DNA from: Microbacterium sp. SORGH_AS_0428
Lineage (GTDB): Bacteria; Actinomycetota; Actinomycetes; Actinomycetales; Microbacteriaceae
Reading direction: 5' to 3'
Assembly: GCF_031453615.1 (NCBI RefSeq)
Contig: NZ_JAVIZT010000001.1
Location: 3,100,001-3,164,000, forward strand
Length of the DNA: 64,000 nucleotides
The position numbers and the translations under genes were made by a program. Below the pieces are notes generated by a model that worked only from the letters and a program-made list of their open reading frames with translations, was not told the DNA's origin and did not search any database. Positions within the stretch are counted from its first letter, which is position 1, and each line of letters starts with the position of its first letter. Below are positions 18,395 to 27,035 of the stretch, piece after piece.

Positions 18395-18958
18395 GTGATC
18401 CGTCGTGTTGTCGCCGTCGTGGTGGCTGTGGCCGTTCTGGCGCTCAGCGGATGCGCGCAGTCCTACGACGGTGTCTTGTGGCGTCAGATGGATTCGGCCG
18501 AGGGCGGCTTCGTCGCGCGCATCACCACTCTGCGCGAGACCGGGGCAACTCGGGCGGATGCGGTGGCTGCCCTCAAGCGGGACACGTACTGGGACGGAGG
18601 GGCCGTACCCGCATCGCTCGGCCCTACCGCCGCGGCCGTTCTGACGCACGGCTACCGGTGGGAGCCGGGCGACGCTTCTTACGCGGAAGAGGTCGTGCTC
18701 GTCCTCGATGTCTTCGCCTCATCGGGGCTCCGCGACGAGGCCCCATTGCACGGGGACGTCGGTACGTCGGCCGTGATGGCCTACGACGGGCCGCCCGCCG
18801 TCTATACCTGTTTCTCCGTCCGCATCCACTTCCTCGATGACCGCCTGGCGAGCTGGTACCGCCCCTGGGACGATTCGGAACAGTCGTGCCCGAACGTGCT
18901 CGTGGACCGACTGGACGACGGTGCGCAGTACGTTCCGATTCACGAGTTCGACGGGTGA
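18395..18958 (+). CDS. Putative lipoprotein
   Basis: 187 residues beginning with a signal peptide (MIRRVVAVVVAVAVLALSGC; lipobox LSGC, Cys at residue 20). The mature domain has two cysteines near the C-terminus (YTCFSVRIHFLDD and SEQSCPNVLVD) that could form a disulfide. No family recognised. GTG start with CATAGT 8 nt upstream. Confidence 0.75.
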   Translation: MIRRVVAVVVAVAVLALSGCAQSYDGVLWRQMDSAEGGFVARITTLRETGATRADAVAALKRDTYWDGGAVPASLGPTAAAVLTHGYRWEPGDASYAEEVVLVLDVFASSGLRDEAPLHGDVGTSAVMAYDGPPAVYTCFSVRIHFLDDRLASWYRPWDDSEQSCPNVLVDRLDDGAQYVPIHEFDG

Positions 18959-18998
18959 CCGGTCGGAACGCATGATGCAGGGCACCCCGTGGAGCTGC

Positions 18999-19004
18999 CA
19001 GAGT
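18999..19004 (+). promoter_or_regulatory. -10-like element for lipoprotein gene at 19011
   Basis: CAGAGT ends 6 nt before the ATG; GGGAGC in the gap could alternatively be read as a very close ribosome site. Confidence 0.4.
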
Positions 19005-19010
19005 GGGAGC

Positions 19011-19427
19011 ATGACGTCCCGACGACGACTCGCCGCACCGCTCGCGTTCGCCGCGGCAGTGCTGGCGCTCGCCGGTTGCACGAGCTCGGGCGGGTACGCC
19101 GACCTGGAGCGCACCGAGACGCGTGCGCTGCCGGATACCGTGCCGGAGGGTACGCTGGCGAACTTCGATCTCGACTCGATGAGATGGGTTGCCGAGCACG
19201 AGGGCACCGAAGTGTGGCTGGCGCGGGGGAGCAGACCCGCGGAGGTCTGCATCCTCTTCTCCCCGGACGCCGACGCCTGGGCGACAGGATGCGCGGGAGC
19301 GGGCGGGCAGATGACCGTCTCGGGACCGGGTCCGCAGAGGTTCGTCGTCGTCCCCGACGGGCAACCCGGCCCGGAGGGGTTCACCGCGATCTCGCACAAC
19401 GTCTATGCCACGTCGACCGAAGAGTAG
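19011..19427 (+). CDS. Putative lipoprotein
   Basis: 138 residues with signal peptide and lipobox LAGC (MTSRRRLAAPLAFAAAVLAL then AGC), giving a ~115-residue mature part with two further cysteines (EVCILFSP and ATGCAGAG). Not assigned to a family. It is the second of two lipoprotein genes in tandem, 52 bp after the first, in a different frame and with its own promoter-like box. Confidence 0.75.
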   Translation: MTSRRRLAAPLAFAAAVLALAGCTSSGGYADLERTETRALPDTVPEGTLANFDLDSMRWVAEHEGTEVWLARGSRPAEVCILFSPDADAWATGCAGAGGQMTVSGPGPQRFVVVPDGQPGPEGFTAISHNVYATSTEE

Positions 19428-19496
19428 GCCGCGGCATCCGGAGCCACGCCCACTCATCGTGCACCGGCTCGCCGGTGCGGTGACGTCGCGGACGAC

Positions 19497-19829
19497 TCAG
19501 CTCTCGACGTGCCCCACGGACTTGGCCTCGAGGAACGCGCAGAGTTCGGCGGCGACCGAGAGCTCTGCGGCGAGATGCTGCAGCTCGAAGCTCGTGAGCA
19601 CCGTCGTCTCCGTCTGCGGTTCCAACGTCACACGCCAACGTGCATCGCCGACCTCGACCGGCTCCATGTAGATCGAGATGCGCGCGGTGCGCAGCGGCAC
19701 GAGCACGAGTCCGGTGTCACCGCCCTCGGATCCGTCTTGGACCGCGACCCGGATGAGGTCTCCCGCCTCGCGCGCGCGATGAAACTCTTCGAGCCAGGTC
19801 TCGAGCGTCGCTTTGCTTCTGAAGGGCAC
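19497..19829 (-). CDS. Conserved-looking 110-residue protein, function unknown
   Basis: Soluble acidic/hydrophobic mixed protein (GLVLVPLRTARISIYMEPVE; ARWRVTLEPQTETTV), no signal peptide, ending in a helical Ala/Glu-rich segment. GTG start (19829) with GAGGAT 5 nt upstream and no Shine-Dalgarno. The opposite strand also has an open frame here but its composition (Arg/His-rich) is that of a shadow. Confidence 0.6.
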   Translation of the reverse strand: MPFRSKATLETWLEEFHRAREAGDLIRVAVQDGSEGGDTGLVLVPLRTARISIYMEPVEVGDARWRVTLEPQTETTVLTSFELQHLAAELSVAAELCAFLEAKSVGHVES

Positions 19830-19956
19830 CGGGGATCCTCGCGTTCTGCATGGGCGCGGACCTGCAGAACCGCGCCTATGCCGCGATCGTAACCCGAGGA
19901 GCAGACAATTCGAGCAACGGTCGGTGATCCGTGGAAAGAGTGGGAGGGTTCGCCCA

Positions 19957-20285
19957 TCACGCGCTCCGCATCAACGCGTTGAGCCTGCCGTAGTCCCTGC
20001 CGTCGGCGAGAACGTCGAAGCTGCCCACGGTCAGTGCCGCTGCCGCAGCACGACGCGCCAGCGCGTATGCGGCCTGGGCGACGCTCGAACCGACGCTGAC
20101 CCGCGCCGCACCGAGTCTCCCCAGCGTCGCGATCTCTGTCTCCTCCGCGCCCTGCAACGACGACGCCGTCCGCGCCCGCTGCGACGTAGCATCGTCCGCG
20201 TCTGGATATCCGCCTTCATCATCCGCGCGCTCGCCGTATCCCACGCGTTGACGAGGACAAGCGGATGCGTCGCCCTCGCGACCTC
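19957..20285 (-). pseudogene. Isocitrate lyase/PEP mutase-family relic with internal deletion
   Basis: Near 20216-20268 the minus strand encodes LVLVNAWDTASAR, the N-terminal motif of the isocitrate lyase/phosphonomutase superfamily. Less than 40 codons later and in another frame comes the family's C-terminal end (TLGRLGAARVSVGSSVAQAA, then FDVLADGRDYGRLNALM). A functional member needs ~250 residues, so roughly 150-180 codons including the metal site are missing. The 5' end is also cut by the esterase gene. Confidence 0.75.
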
Positions 20286-20289
20286 CCGG

Positions 20290-21861
20290 TCAGTGGAAGG
20301 TCAGTACTTCGTCGCCCCACGCCGCTCGCAGTGACGCGTCCAGATCCGGCACGACCCGGTCCTGATGGTCGATCACCAGTGTGCTGCGCCCCTGATCGAT
20401 CGAGTAGGGCTCCCAGGGGGCCGAGCCGTCCGCATCCGGCGACTCTCCGTGCGCGAAGGCGGTCCACCGCTGCTGCATGCGGGCCGAGATGCTCTCCGCC
20501 ACCCGGCGGCCGCCGAGGCGGAACGTCGGGTCCTTGGGCCCGCTCGTCAGGTTGCCCCAGAGGTAGGGCAGCTCGGTGGCGTGTGTCGCACCGAGTCCGA
20601 TCAGGCGCAGGAACGGCGCCGTGTGGTCGAAGCGGTACAACCAGACATCCGCCACCTGCGAATGCCCCTCCGCGATCCACACGCTCGGCATGCGGAACCC
20701 GATGTCGCGGGCGATTCCGAGCCCGATGGTGCGCTGCCGCGCGTGCTCGTACGCAGTGCGCACGTCATCGAACGTCGGCAGCTCGAGCGCGGGGTTGTCC
20801 GCGGCCATGTCACCGAACATGTCGCGCAGGCGTTCGTCGGTGATCGGGATGAGCGGCGACTTCATGAACTTGAACAGGGACGCCTCGTCCTTGTTCGTCC
20901 CGATGAGCAGCGGCACCGCAAGGCCCCGACCCTCGCGCAGCGCGACCGCGGGTGCCTCCGGCAGGAGGTCGCCGTCGACCACCGGCGCGAAGGCGAGCAC
21001 GCCGGGATCGGCGTCGGGCACCTGTGCGTAGACCGCCATGCCCGCGTCGACGATCTGTTGCGGCGTAGCGGCGCGCAGGACGTCCGCCGCATCCGGGTGC
21101 GTCTCGTCGATGCGCAGTGCGGCGGTGAAACGCGCCGCGACCGCGCGGGCGCGCTCGGCGCCGTAGACGCTGGATGCGGGGGAGGACTCCGCGATGGCGC
21201 GGTGGAACAGGCCGCGAGCGGACGGTGTGGCCAGCAGCGTGGTCACGAGTCCGCCGCCGGCGGACTCGCCGAAGATCGTGACGCGCTCGGGGTCTCCGCC
21301 GAAGGCGCGGATGTTCTGCTGCACCCACTCGAGGGCGAGCAGCACGTCCTTCAGCGCGAGGTTGCGATCGAAGCCCTGTTCGGGCAGGAGGGAGGCGAGA
21401 TCGAGGAAGCCGAACGCGCCGAGGCGATAGTTGACCGTGACCACCACGACGTCGCCGCGTGTCACGAGCGAGGCGGCGTCGAACAGGGGCTGGCTGGATG
21501 CCCCGAAGGTGTACGCGCCGCCGTGCACCCACACCATGACGGGACGCTCGCGGGCGCTTTCGGCCGCCGGTGTCCACACGTTCAGACGGAGGCAGTCCTC
21601 GTCCATGACGGCGTCTTCGCCGAGCGGGACGGCGGGGTTCAGGCTCTGCGGGCAGACAGGGCCGTAACGCGTCGCATCCGTCTCGTCCGCTGTGGGCCTC
21701 GCGGCAACCGGATCGCGCCATCGGGCGTCGCCGGTGGGCGGCTCGGCGAAGCGGATGCCGCGCCACGAGAGCACAGGGCCGAGCTCGAGTCCGCGGAACG
21801 AGCCGGCGGGCGCGTGGGCGAGCCGAGTGCCGGTGGACGAGGTGTCGATCGGGTGGGACAT
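20290..21861 (-). CDS. Type-B carboxylesterase
   Basis: Serine hydrolase of the carboxylesterase/lipase type-B family (para-nitrobenzyl esterase-like), 523 residues. Visible motifs: the EDCLRLNVWTP signature, the oxyanion segment VWVHGGAYTFG, the nucleophile elbow FGESAGGG and a catalytic-His region GATHATELPYLWG. No signal peptide, so it is probably cytosolic. ATG 21861 has GGAAAGGAA upstream and excludes a very long antisense-like upstream frame. It follows the GAP-family gene by 17 nt and may be in the same transcript as the upstream two-component genes. Confidence 0.93.
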   Translation of the reverse strand: MSHPIDTSSTGTRLAHAPAGSFRGLELGPVLSWRGIRFAEPPTGDARWRDPVAARPTADETDATRYGPVCPQSLNPAVPLGEDAVMDEDCLRLNVWTPAAESARERPVMVWVHGGAYTFGASSQPLFDAASLVTRGDVVVVTVNYRLGAFGFLDLASLLPEQGFDRNLALKDVLLALEWVQQNIRAFGGDPERVTIFGESAGGGLVTTLLATPSARGLFHRAIAESSPASSVYGAERARAVAARFTAALRIDETHPDAADVLRAATPQQIVDAGMAVYAQVPDADPGVLAFAPVVDGDLLPEAPAVALREGRGLAVPLLIGTNKDEASLFKFMKSPLIPITDERLRDMFGDMAADNPALELPTFDDVRTAYEHARQRTIGLGIARDIGFRMPSVWIAEGHSQVADVWLYRFDHTAPFLRLIGLGATHATELPYLWGNLTSGPKDPTFRLGGRRVAESISARMQQRWTAFAHGESPDADGSAPWEPYSIDQGRSTLVIDHQDRVVPDLDASLRAAWGDEVLTFH

Positions 21862-21878
21862 GTTCGTTCCTTTCCGGG

Positions 21879-22562
21879 TCAGGAGAACAGCTGGTGGACG
21901 AGGTGAGCGGCCTCGTTCGCGGCGAGCACCGCGAACAAGACCGTCATGATCACGGCGTTGTGCGCGATCATCTCGGTCTTCAGCCGCTCGAGACCCTTGG
22001 CGACGGTTGCGGATCCGCTCGTGGCGAGCAGCGTCGGGATGAGGAGGGCGAGCGAGCCGGCGACGGCGAAGGCGATACACAGGCCGACGGCCGCCAGGAC
22101 CGGCAGGTGCGCGGCCCCGATGGTGGCCCCGGCCTTCAGCTCGAGCGGGATGTTCTTCGAGTTGGTCACGGCCATCAGCAGACCGAGACCGCCGGCGCGC
22201 GCGGGGGTGATCGAGTCGATCGCCGCGAGCCAGCCCGGCGTGCGCGGCGCGGCTCCGCCCCGCGGCCGCGACAGCCAGCTCGTGACGGCCAGGACAGTGA
22301 ATCCGACGGTCAACAGGATCGTCAGCACGAGCACGACGATCTTCGACGCCGCCGACCCGCCCGACGACGACGCGCCGGCGGTCGTCGCGGCACCCAGTGT
22401 CGTGAACGCCAGGGTGACGGCCAGGAACGCGCCGGTGTAGGCGAGAGAGGCGACTCTCCCTCGGGCCGACAGCAGGATCGCGACGATCGCCACGATCGGG
22501 AGCGGCGAGATCATCAGGCCCACGGCGGCGGGGATCAGCGAGGGAAGGTCGTGCGTGTTCAT
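21879..22562 (-). CDS. GAP (Sap/LysE-like) family membrane protein
   Basis: 227-residue integral membrane protein with about six segments. The N-terminal block LIPAAVGLMISPLPIVAIVA and the later MAVTNSKNIPLELKAGATIG are characteristic of the actinobacterial GAP family (related to mycobacterial Sap, implicated in glycolipid export, and to LysE exporters). Substrate unknown. ATG 22562 is preceded by GGAGC at 6-7 nt; an ATG four codons upstream is possible. Confidence 0.8.
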   Translation of the reverse strand: MNTHDLPSLIPAAVGLMISPLPIVAIVAILLSARGRVASLAYTGAFLAVTLAFTTLGAATTAGASSSGGSAASKIVVLVLTILLTVGFTVLAVTSWLSRPRGGAAPRTPGWLAAIDSITPARAGGLGLLMAVTNSKNIPLELKAGATIGAAHLPVLAAVGLCIAFAVAGSLALLIPTLLATSGSATVAKGLERLKTEMIAHNAVIMTVLFAVLAANEAAHLVHQLFS

Positions 22563-22604
22563 CGGATGCTCCATCTGCGTGCCGCGGACCGGCGACTGCA
22601 GACG

Positions 22605-24308
22605 TTACGACGTGGACGTCTGCGCGTGAGGCGGATGTTCGGTGGACACGACAGAAGGTGCCGCGCCGGTATCGATCACCGCCTCCAGGAGCGCTCCCGA
22701 CCCGTCGGCTCGTAACCGCGCGCCGCGTCCACGAGCGGCCGAGGACCTGCGCAGCGACGCTCCGCGTGGCAGGCGCCCGGGCGATCGCACCTGCACCCGC
22801 AGGCGGGGGCCCGCGCCCGTCGCGACGACGTCCAGATCGATGGTGGCCGCGGCGGGAACGCTGTGCTTGACGGCGTTCAGCAGCCCCTCCGCAACGATCT
22901 CGAACACGTCGTCGCGCGCAGCGGCCGATGCGTCGAGAGCCGTCCGCGCGTCGGAGCTCATCCGCATGCGGACGTCGACAGCAGGGCGCCACGTCTCGAC
23001 GAGGTCGAACAGCGCCTGGATGGACGCTCCGTCGCGCGGCCGCTCGAAGACCTCGGGGAGACCGGCGAGCAGGGGATCGACGTCGTCGTGCACCGCGCGC
23101 AGAGTCGTCGGCGTCCAGCGATCCGTTGCGGCGAGCGTGCGAACGCACGCGCCCTGCGCGTCGCGGTGTAGTTCTCGCGCCGCGTCCTCCAGTGCGGCTC
23201 GTGCAGCCGACGTCCCCACGCGTCCGATCCGCTGCGAGACGCGCACGGTCGCGGTCAGCCGCCGCTCCTCGACCCTGAGCGCGGAGGCGGTGCCGGCGCA
23301 CAGCGCGCAGGCCGCCGCGAGGGCGGGATAAGCCAGAACCGGAACGGCCGACAGGGGAAGCGGAATCCCCTGCGTCCACGCCAACGCGCCCAGACAGACC
23401 CCCACGACCGCTCCGATCGTGAGGAAGGCGGGGATGCGGCGTCGGCGGAGGGCGCGCAGTCGCGGCACGCCGTCGGCGAGGACCGCCCCTGCGCCGAGTA
23501 ATGCCACTCCTGTCATCACCTGCAGCGCAGGAACGGTACGCAGTGCGTACGGCAGCACGCAGAGGGCGTAGACGAGGGCCACGACGCCGGGGGGAGGCAG
23601 TCGCAGCGCGGGCCGCATCCGAACGTGATCGATCGGCGCGACGATGACGGGCTCCGCAGGCGTTGCGGCGAGATCCGTCAGGCGACGGCTCCACCGTCGC
23701 ACGCTGTCATCGCTGAACGCGCGCAGCGATTCCGGGCCGCGCTGATCGGCGGCAAGCCCACGGAGTTCACCTCTCAGCTCCTCGCTCGCCGCCCGCACGA
23801 GTTCATGGGCCGCGCTCTCGAAGGCGTCGGCATCCTCTCTGGAGTGCGAGAGGGCGTGCTGCACCGACAGGAGGCGAGCGTTCGTCAGACGCAGCCGGGC
23901 GACATGCGTGGTGAGGATCGCGATACCCGTCAGCGAGGCCGTCCAGACCGTCGCGTTCGTCAGCAGGCGGAAGGGCAGCTGCCACGCGGGCGGCGCAGAG
24001 GCGCCGAGCGCGTCGGCCACGGCGTCGTACGCGAGGGGTCGGAGTATCGCGGAGGCCAGAACGCCGGTCATCACGATCCAGGGCCGCCAGCGGCGCGACA
24101 CTCGGCGCTCGCCGATCGCGGTGGCGAGGAGACCGGCGAGCAACACGGAGGTCGAGGCCGACGCGGCACCGATCGCTCCGACGCCGATGCTCGTCGGAGC
24201 CGGGCTCATCACGGTGACCGACAGCATCCCCGCGACGAGGAACGTCCAGCGCGACACGAAGCGTCCGGAGCGGAGCGCATCCCGCGCGGCGCGGGCGAGG
24301 CGATTCAC
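22605..24308 (-). CDS. Atypical sensor histidine kinase with duplicated membrane/helical halves
   Basis: 567 residues. The first half has ~4 membrane segments (residues ~22-135) and a helical region (~145-210); the second repeats the plan with ~4 segments (~240-340), a helical region with a HisKA_3-like site (AARELHRDAQ, His381) and a degraded HATPase domain with N-box-like EGLLNAVKH (Asn478). The Gly-rich ATP lid is poorly conserved (RLPRGASLRR), so kinase activity is uncertain. The GTG start overlaps the response regulator stop by 4 bp, making this its cognate partner. Confidence 0.75.
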   Translation of the reverse strand: MNRLARAARDALRSGRFVSRWTFLVAGMLSVTVMSPAPTSIGVGAIGAASASTSVLLAGLLATAIGERRVSRRWRPWIVMTGVLASAILRPLAYDAVADALGASAPPAWQLPFRLLTNATVWTASLTGIAILTTHVARLRLTNARLLSVQHALSHSREDADAFESAAHELVRAASEELRGELRGLAADQRGPESLRAFSDDSVRRWSRRLTDLAATPAEPVIVAPIDHVRMRPALRLPPPGVVALVYALCVLPYALRTVPALQVMTGVALLGAGAVLADGVPRLRALRRRRIPAFLTIGAVVGVCLGALAWTQGIPLPLSAVPVLAYPALAAACALCAGTASALRVEERRLTATVRVSQRIGRVGTSAARAALEDAARELHRDAQGACVRTLAATDRWTPTTLRAVHDDVDPLLAGLPEVFERPRDGASIQALFDLVETWRPAVDVRMRMSSDARTALDASAAARDDVFEIVAEGLLNAVKHSVPAAATIDLDVVATGAGPRLRVQVRSPGRLPRGASLRRSSAARGRGARLRADGSGALLEAVIDTGAAPSVVSTEHPPHAQTSTS

Positions 24309-24946
24309 CGCACGGGCCCGAACGCGGCCACGTACAGTGCGGCGGCGGCAACCCGGGGGCTCAGCGCCGGGTCGCCGGTCAGACCGAGACGCTCGAAGAT
24401 GCGGCTGATCGATCGCTCGACCGCGCGCACAGACGTCTGAGACCGCGCTGCGATCTGGTCGTTGGACCAGCCGCGCGCCACCATCGAGAGCGTCTCGAGC
24501 TGATGCCGGGTCAGCCGGCTCAGCGCGTCCTCGCGCTCTCGGGTCGCGGGATCCGTGGGCGACTGCGTCGACATGACCGCCTCGACAGCGTCGACGAGCT
24601 CGGCGGTGGAGGCCAAGGCGAGCTTGGAGACGAACATCGCACCCGACACGCCCATCGCCGTCGCGCCCGCTGCGGCGCGCGGATAGCTGCTGAGGAAGAC
24701 GACTCCGAGGTGGGGCGCGAGCGCCACGAGCCCTGCTGCCAGCTCGGCGCCGGACGGACGGGAACCGAGATCGATGTCGGCGAGGAGCACGTCGGGATCG
24801 AACTCGGCGAACAGGCGCGTCGCCTCCGCCGCGCTCTCGGCTCCGCGGGTCTCGAACCCGTGCTGGTTCAGCGTCTCGCAAACGAGAAGCCGCATGGCTG
24901 CCTGGTCCTCGACGACGAGCACGCGTCGCACCCATCTGCCGGTCAC
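24305..24946 (-). CDS. Response regulator, NarL/LuxR type
   Basis: 213 residues: receiver domain with acidic pocket (VVEDQ), phospho-acceptor Asp57 in DVLLADIDLGS, Ser/Lys (FLSSYP, FVSKLA), and a C-terminal LuxR-type helix-turn-helix (LTRHQLETLSMVARGWSNDQ, then SVRAVERSISRIFERLG). GTG 24946 is chosen over a GTG two codons earlier because TATCTT (24953-24958, minus) lies exactly 6 nt upstream. First gene of a regulator-kinase pair, divergent from the gene pair that includes a fatty acid desaturase. Confidence 0.9.
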   Translation of the reverse strand: MTGRWVRRVLVVEDQAAMRLLVCETLNQHGFETRGAESAAEATRLFAEFDPDVLLADIDLGSRPSGAELAAGLVALAPHLGVVFLSSYPRAAAGATAMGVSGAMFVSKLALASTAELVDAVEAVMSTQSPTDPATREREDALSRLTRHQLETLSMVARGWSNDQIAARSQTSVRAVERSISRIFERLGLTGDPALSPRVAAAALYVAAFGPVR

Positions 24947-24952
24947 ATCCAC

Positions 24953-25030
24953 AAGATATGTGATCCCGGTCCGCGCGGCGCGCCCACGTTTCACCCAACC
25001 TGTGAGGCGCACATGTGGCAGGCGTAACGT
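24953..25030. promoter_or_regulatory. Divergent promoter region of the two-component and desaturase operons
   Basis: Minus-strand TATCTT (24953-24958) and plus-strand TAACGT (25025-25030) each end 6 nt before a start codon. Between them CACATGTG (25010-25017) is an 8-bp palindrome just upstream of the plus -10, a possible regulator half-site pair. Confidence 0.5.
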
Positions 25031-25036
25031 CCGGCT

Positions 25037-25558
25037 ATGGAGACACAGACACGAACGGGCGGCGCAGACGCCACCACGCTGGGCTTGGGATCGGTGCTCG
25101 TGGGTTCGCTGCCTGCGGCTCTGATGACCGATGACGCCCCGGAGCGCTACACCGTGGAGACGGTGTTCACGCGGCGCCCCCAGAAAGACGAGGTGGCGGC
25201 GATCCTCGACGGGGAGACCCGGGACTTCCTCACGAGGGCCGGCTACCCGACGGTGGAGGTCACGGTCTCGGATCGGCGGCTCGAAATCGCCAACACGAAC
25301 CTCCAGGAACTGCGTGACGGGCTCGCCGCCGTCCTGATGGACCGGTTGGTCGAGATCAGCGAGCGTGTGCGTGCCGTGCGCGACGCGGCGGAAGTGCAGG
25401 TGAAGAACGCGGCCGACCACGAGCACACGCGAGCAGCCGCCGTGGTGGCTCTCGCCGAGTCGGTGCACTTCCAACCCTCCGGTCAGGCGGACGCGGATGC
25501 GGCACAGCTGTCCGAGTGGGACGGCGAGGGAGGTCACGAGCGCATGCCGCGCTCGTGA
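25037..25558 (+). CDS. Uncharacterised protein upstream of the desaturase
   Basis: 173 residues, soluble and acidic, no signal or membrane segment. The centre (FTRRPQKDEVAAILDGETRD, then VEVTVSDRRLEIANTNLQEL) is followed by a helical stretch. I do not recognise the family. It lies 21 bp upstream of the desaturase on the same strand and shares its promoter, while the two-component pair diverges from it, so a role in lipid or membrane adaptation is a contextual guess only. Confidence 0.65.
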   Translation: METQTRTGGADATTLGLGSVLVGSLPAALMTDDAPERYTVETVFTRRPQKDEVAAILDGETRDFLTRAGYPTVEVTVSDRRLEIANTNLQELRDGLAAVLMDRLVEISERVRAVRDAAEVQVKNAADHEHTRAAAVVALAESVHFQPSGQADADAAQLSEWDGEGGHERMPRS

Positions 25559-25579
25559 CGAGGGGGAGCGGCGAGGGCG

Positions 25580-26671
25580 ATGAACGAGTTCCGCGCGACG
25601 ACGCCCCGAACCGCTCGCGCTGCTCGCGGCGCGAGCGAGTTCACCGCCCTCGCGCAGATGGTGCGTGAACGCGGACTGCTCAGGCGACGATACGGGTACT
25701 ACTGGACGAAGCTGATCGGGCTGCCCTTGTCGCTGGCCGCCAGCCTTCTGCTGTTCGTGTGGATCGGTGACACCTGGTGGCAACTGTTCACGGCGGCGTT
25801 CCTGGCGATACTGTTCACGCAGATCGCCTTCCTCGGTCATGACTCGGCGCATCGACAGATCTTCGACTCGGGCAAATGGAACGACTGGGTGAGTCTCGTG
25901 CTCGGCGATCTTCTGGTCGGCATGAGCTACGGCTGGTGGCAGCACAAACACACCCGCCACCATGCGAACCCGAACAAGCTCGGGGCGGACCCCGACATCG
26001 AGCTGCCCGTGATCGTGGTCGCGCCGGAGAAGCGCGCTCCTCGAGGTGTCGTCCTGACCTGGCTCCGCGCGCACCAGGGCATGTTCTTCTTCCCGATCCT
26101 GCTCCTCGAAGGAGTGTCGCTGCATGCATCCGGCGTCGCGCGCGTTGCTCAGCGAGGGCGACTGCACCGGCGATGGGTGGAGATCGGCTTTCTCGCGGTA
26201 CGCCTACTCGGGTTTCCCCTGCTCGTGTTTCTCGTGCTCTCGCCCGGTGTCGCGTTCGTCTTCCTCGCGGTGCAGCTCGGGCTCTTCGGGTTCTACATGG
26301 GCATCTCCTTCGCCCCGAACCACAAGGGGATGCCGATCGTCGCGCGTGACGCAACGATCGACTTCCTGCGCCGCCAAGCGATGATGAGTCGCAACATCCG
26401 CGGGAACCGCGTCCTCGATACAGCAATGGGTGGGCTGAACTATCAGATCGAGCACCATCTGTTCCCGTCGATGCCGCGTCCGCACCTGCGCAAAGCCGCG
26501 CCGCTGATCGCCGAGTACTGCCGTGCGCACGGCGTGCCGTACGTGCAGACGGGACTGTTCGCGTCCTACGCGATCGTCGTGCGCTACATCAACCGCGTCG
26601 GGCTGGGCGAACGCGACGTCTTCAGCTGCCCGCTCATCGAGCAGCGCAGCCAGATCGCTCCGTCGGCCTGA
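25580..26671 (+). CDS. Fatty acid desaturase
   Basis: Membrane di-iron desaturase introducing double bonds into acyl chains. The 363-residue product has the three histidine boxes GHDSAH (86-91), HKHTRHH (122-128) and QIEHHLF (289-295), and hydrophobic segments at ~45-85, 165-185 and 205-240. Box 3 of the QxxHH type is shared with front-end and acyl-lipid desaturases such as mycobacterial DesA3. It is the last gene of a two-gene unit that diverges from a response regulator/kinase pair, suggesting control by membrane state. Confidence 0.93.
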   Translation: MNEFRATTPRTARAARGASEFTALAQMVRERGLLRRRYGYYWTKLIGLPLSLAASLLLFVWIGDTWWQLFTAAFLAILFTQIAFLGHDSAHRQIFDSGKWNDWVSLVLGDLLVGMSYGWWQHKHTRHHANPNKLGADPDIELPVIVVAPEKRAPRGVVLTWLRAHQGMFFFPILLLEGVSLHASGVARVAQRGRLHRRWVEIGFLAVRLLGFPLLVFLVLSPGVAFVFLAVQLGLFGFYMGISFAPNHKGMPIVARDATIDFLRRQAMMSRNIRGNRVLDTAMGGLNYQIEHHLFPSMPRPHLRKAAPLIAEYCRAHGVPYVQTGLFASYAIVVRYINRVGLGERDVFSCPLIEQRSQIAPSA

Positions 26672-26680
26672 CGAGACGGG

Positions 26681-26845
26681 TCAGACGCGGTTACGACGCG
26701 AGCGTTGACGGATGATGCCGAAGATGAGCGTGCCGACGAAGAGCACGACTCCGATGACGCCGAGCCAGAGCAGCCCCTCGAATGCGAAACCCACGATCGA
26801 CAGCACCACCCACACGACCAGCAAGATGAGAAGAACTGTCCACAT
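26681..26845 (-). CDS. 54-residue hydrophobic membrane protein
   Basis: Two closely spaced membrane segments (VLLILLVVWVVLSIVGFAF and LLWLGVIGVVLFVGTLIFGI) and a basic C-terminus RQRSRRNRV. Small hydrophobic proteins of this layout are common in Microbacteriaceae; no function known. ATG 26845 with TACGGT (26853-26858, minus) 7 nt upstream. It ends 9 bp from the convergent desaturase. Confidence 0.7.
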   Translation of the reverse strand: MWTVLLILLVVWVVLSIVGFAFEGLLWLGVIGVVLFVGTLIFGIIRQRSRRNRV

Positions 26846-27035
26846 GTCGCCCACCGTACGCGCCTTCTGGGCTCAGCGGGTCGATTCGGATACATCGGCA
26901 GAGAATCGTGCTTCCGGTCGACGCGCGATCTTGTCTGTCAGGGTGGTCCGGCGGTCAGGGCGTACCCAGCGGGACGTGACACAGTAGGGGAGTGCTCCGC
27001 CTCGGTGACGGCATGTCGAACCGAGGAGAGATCAC

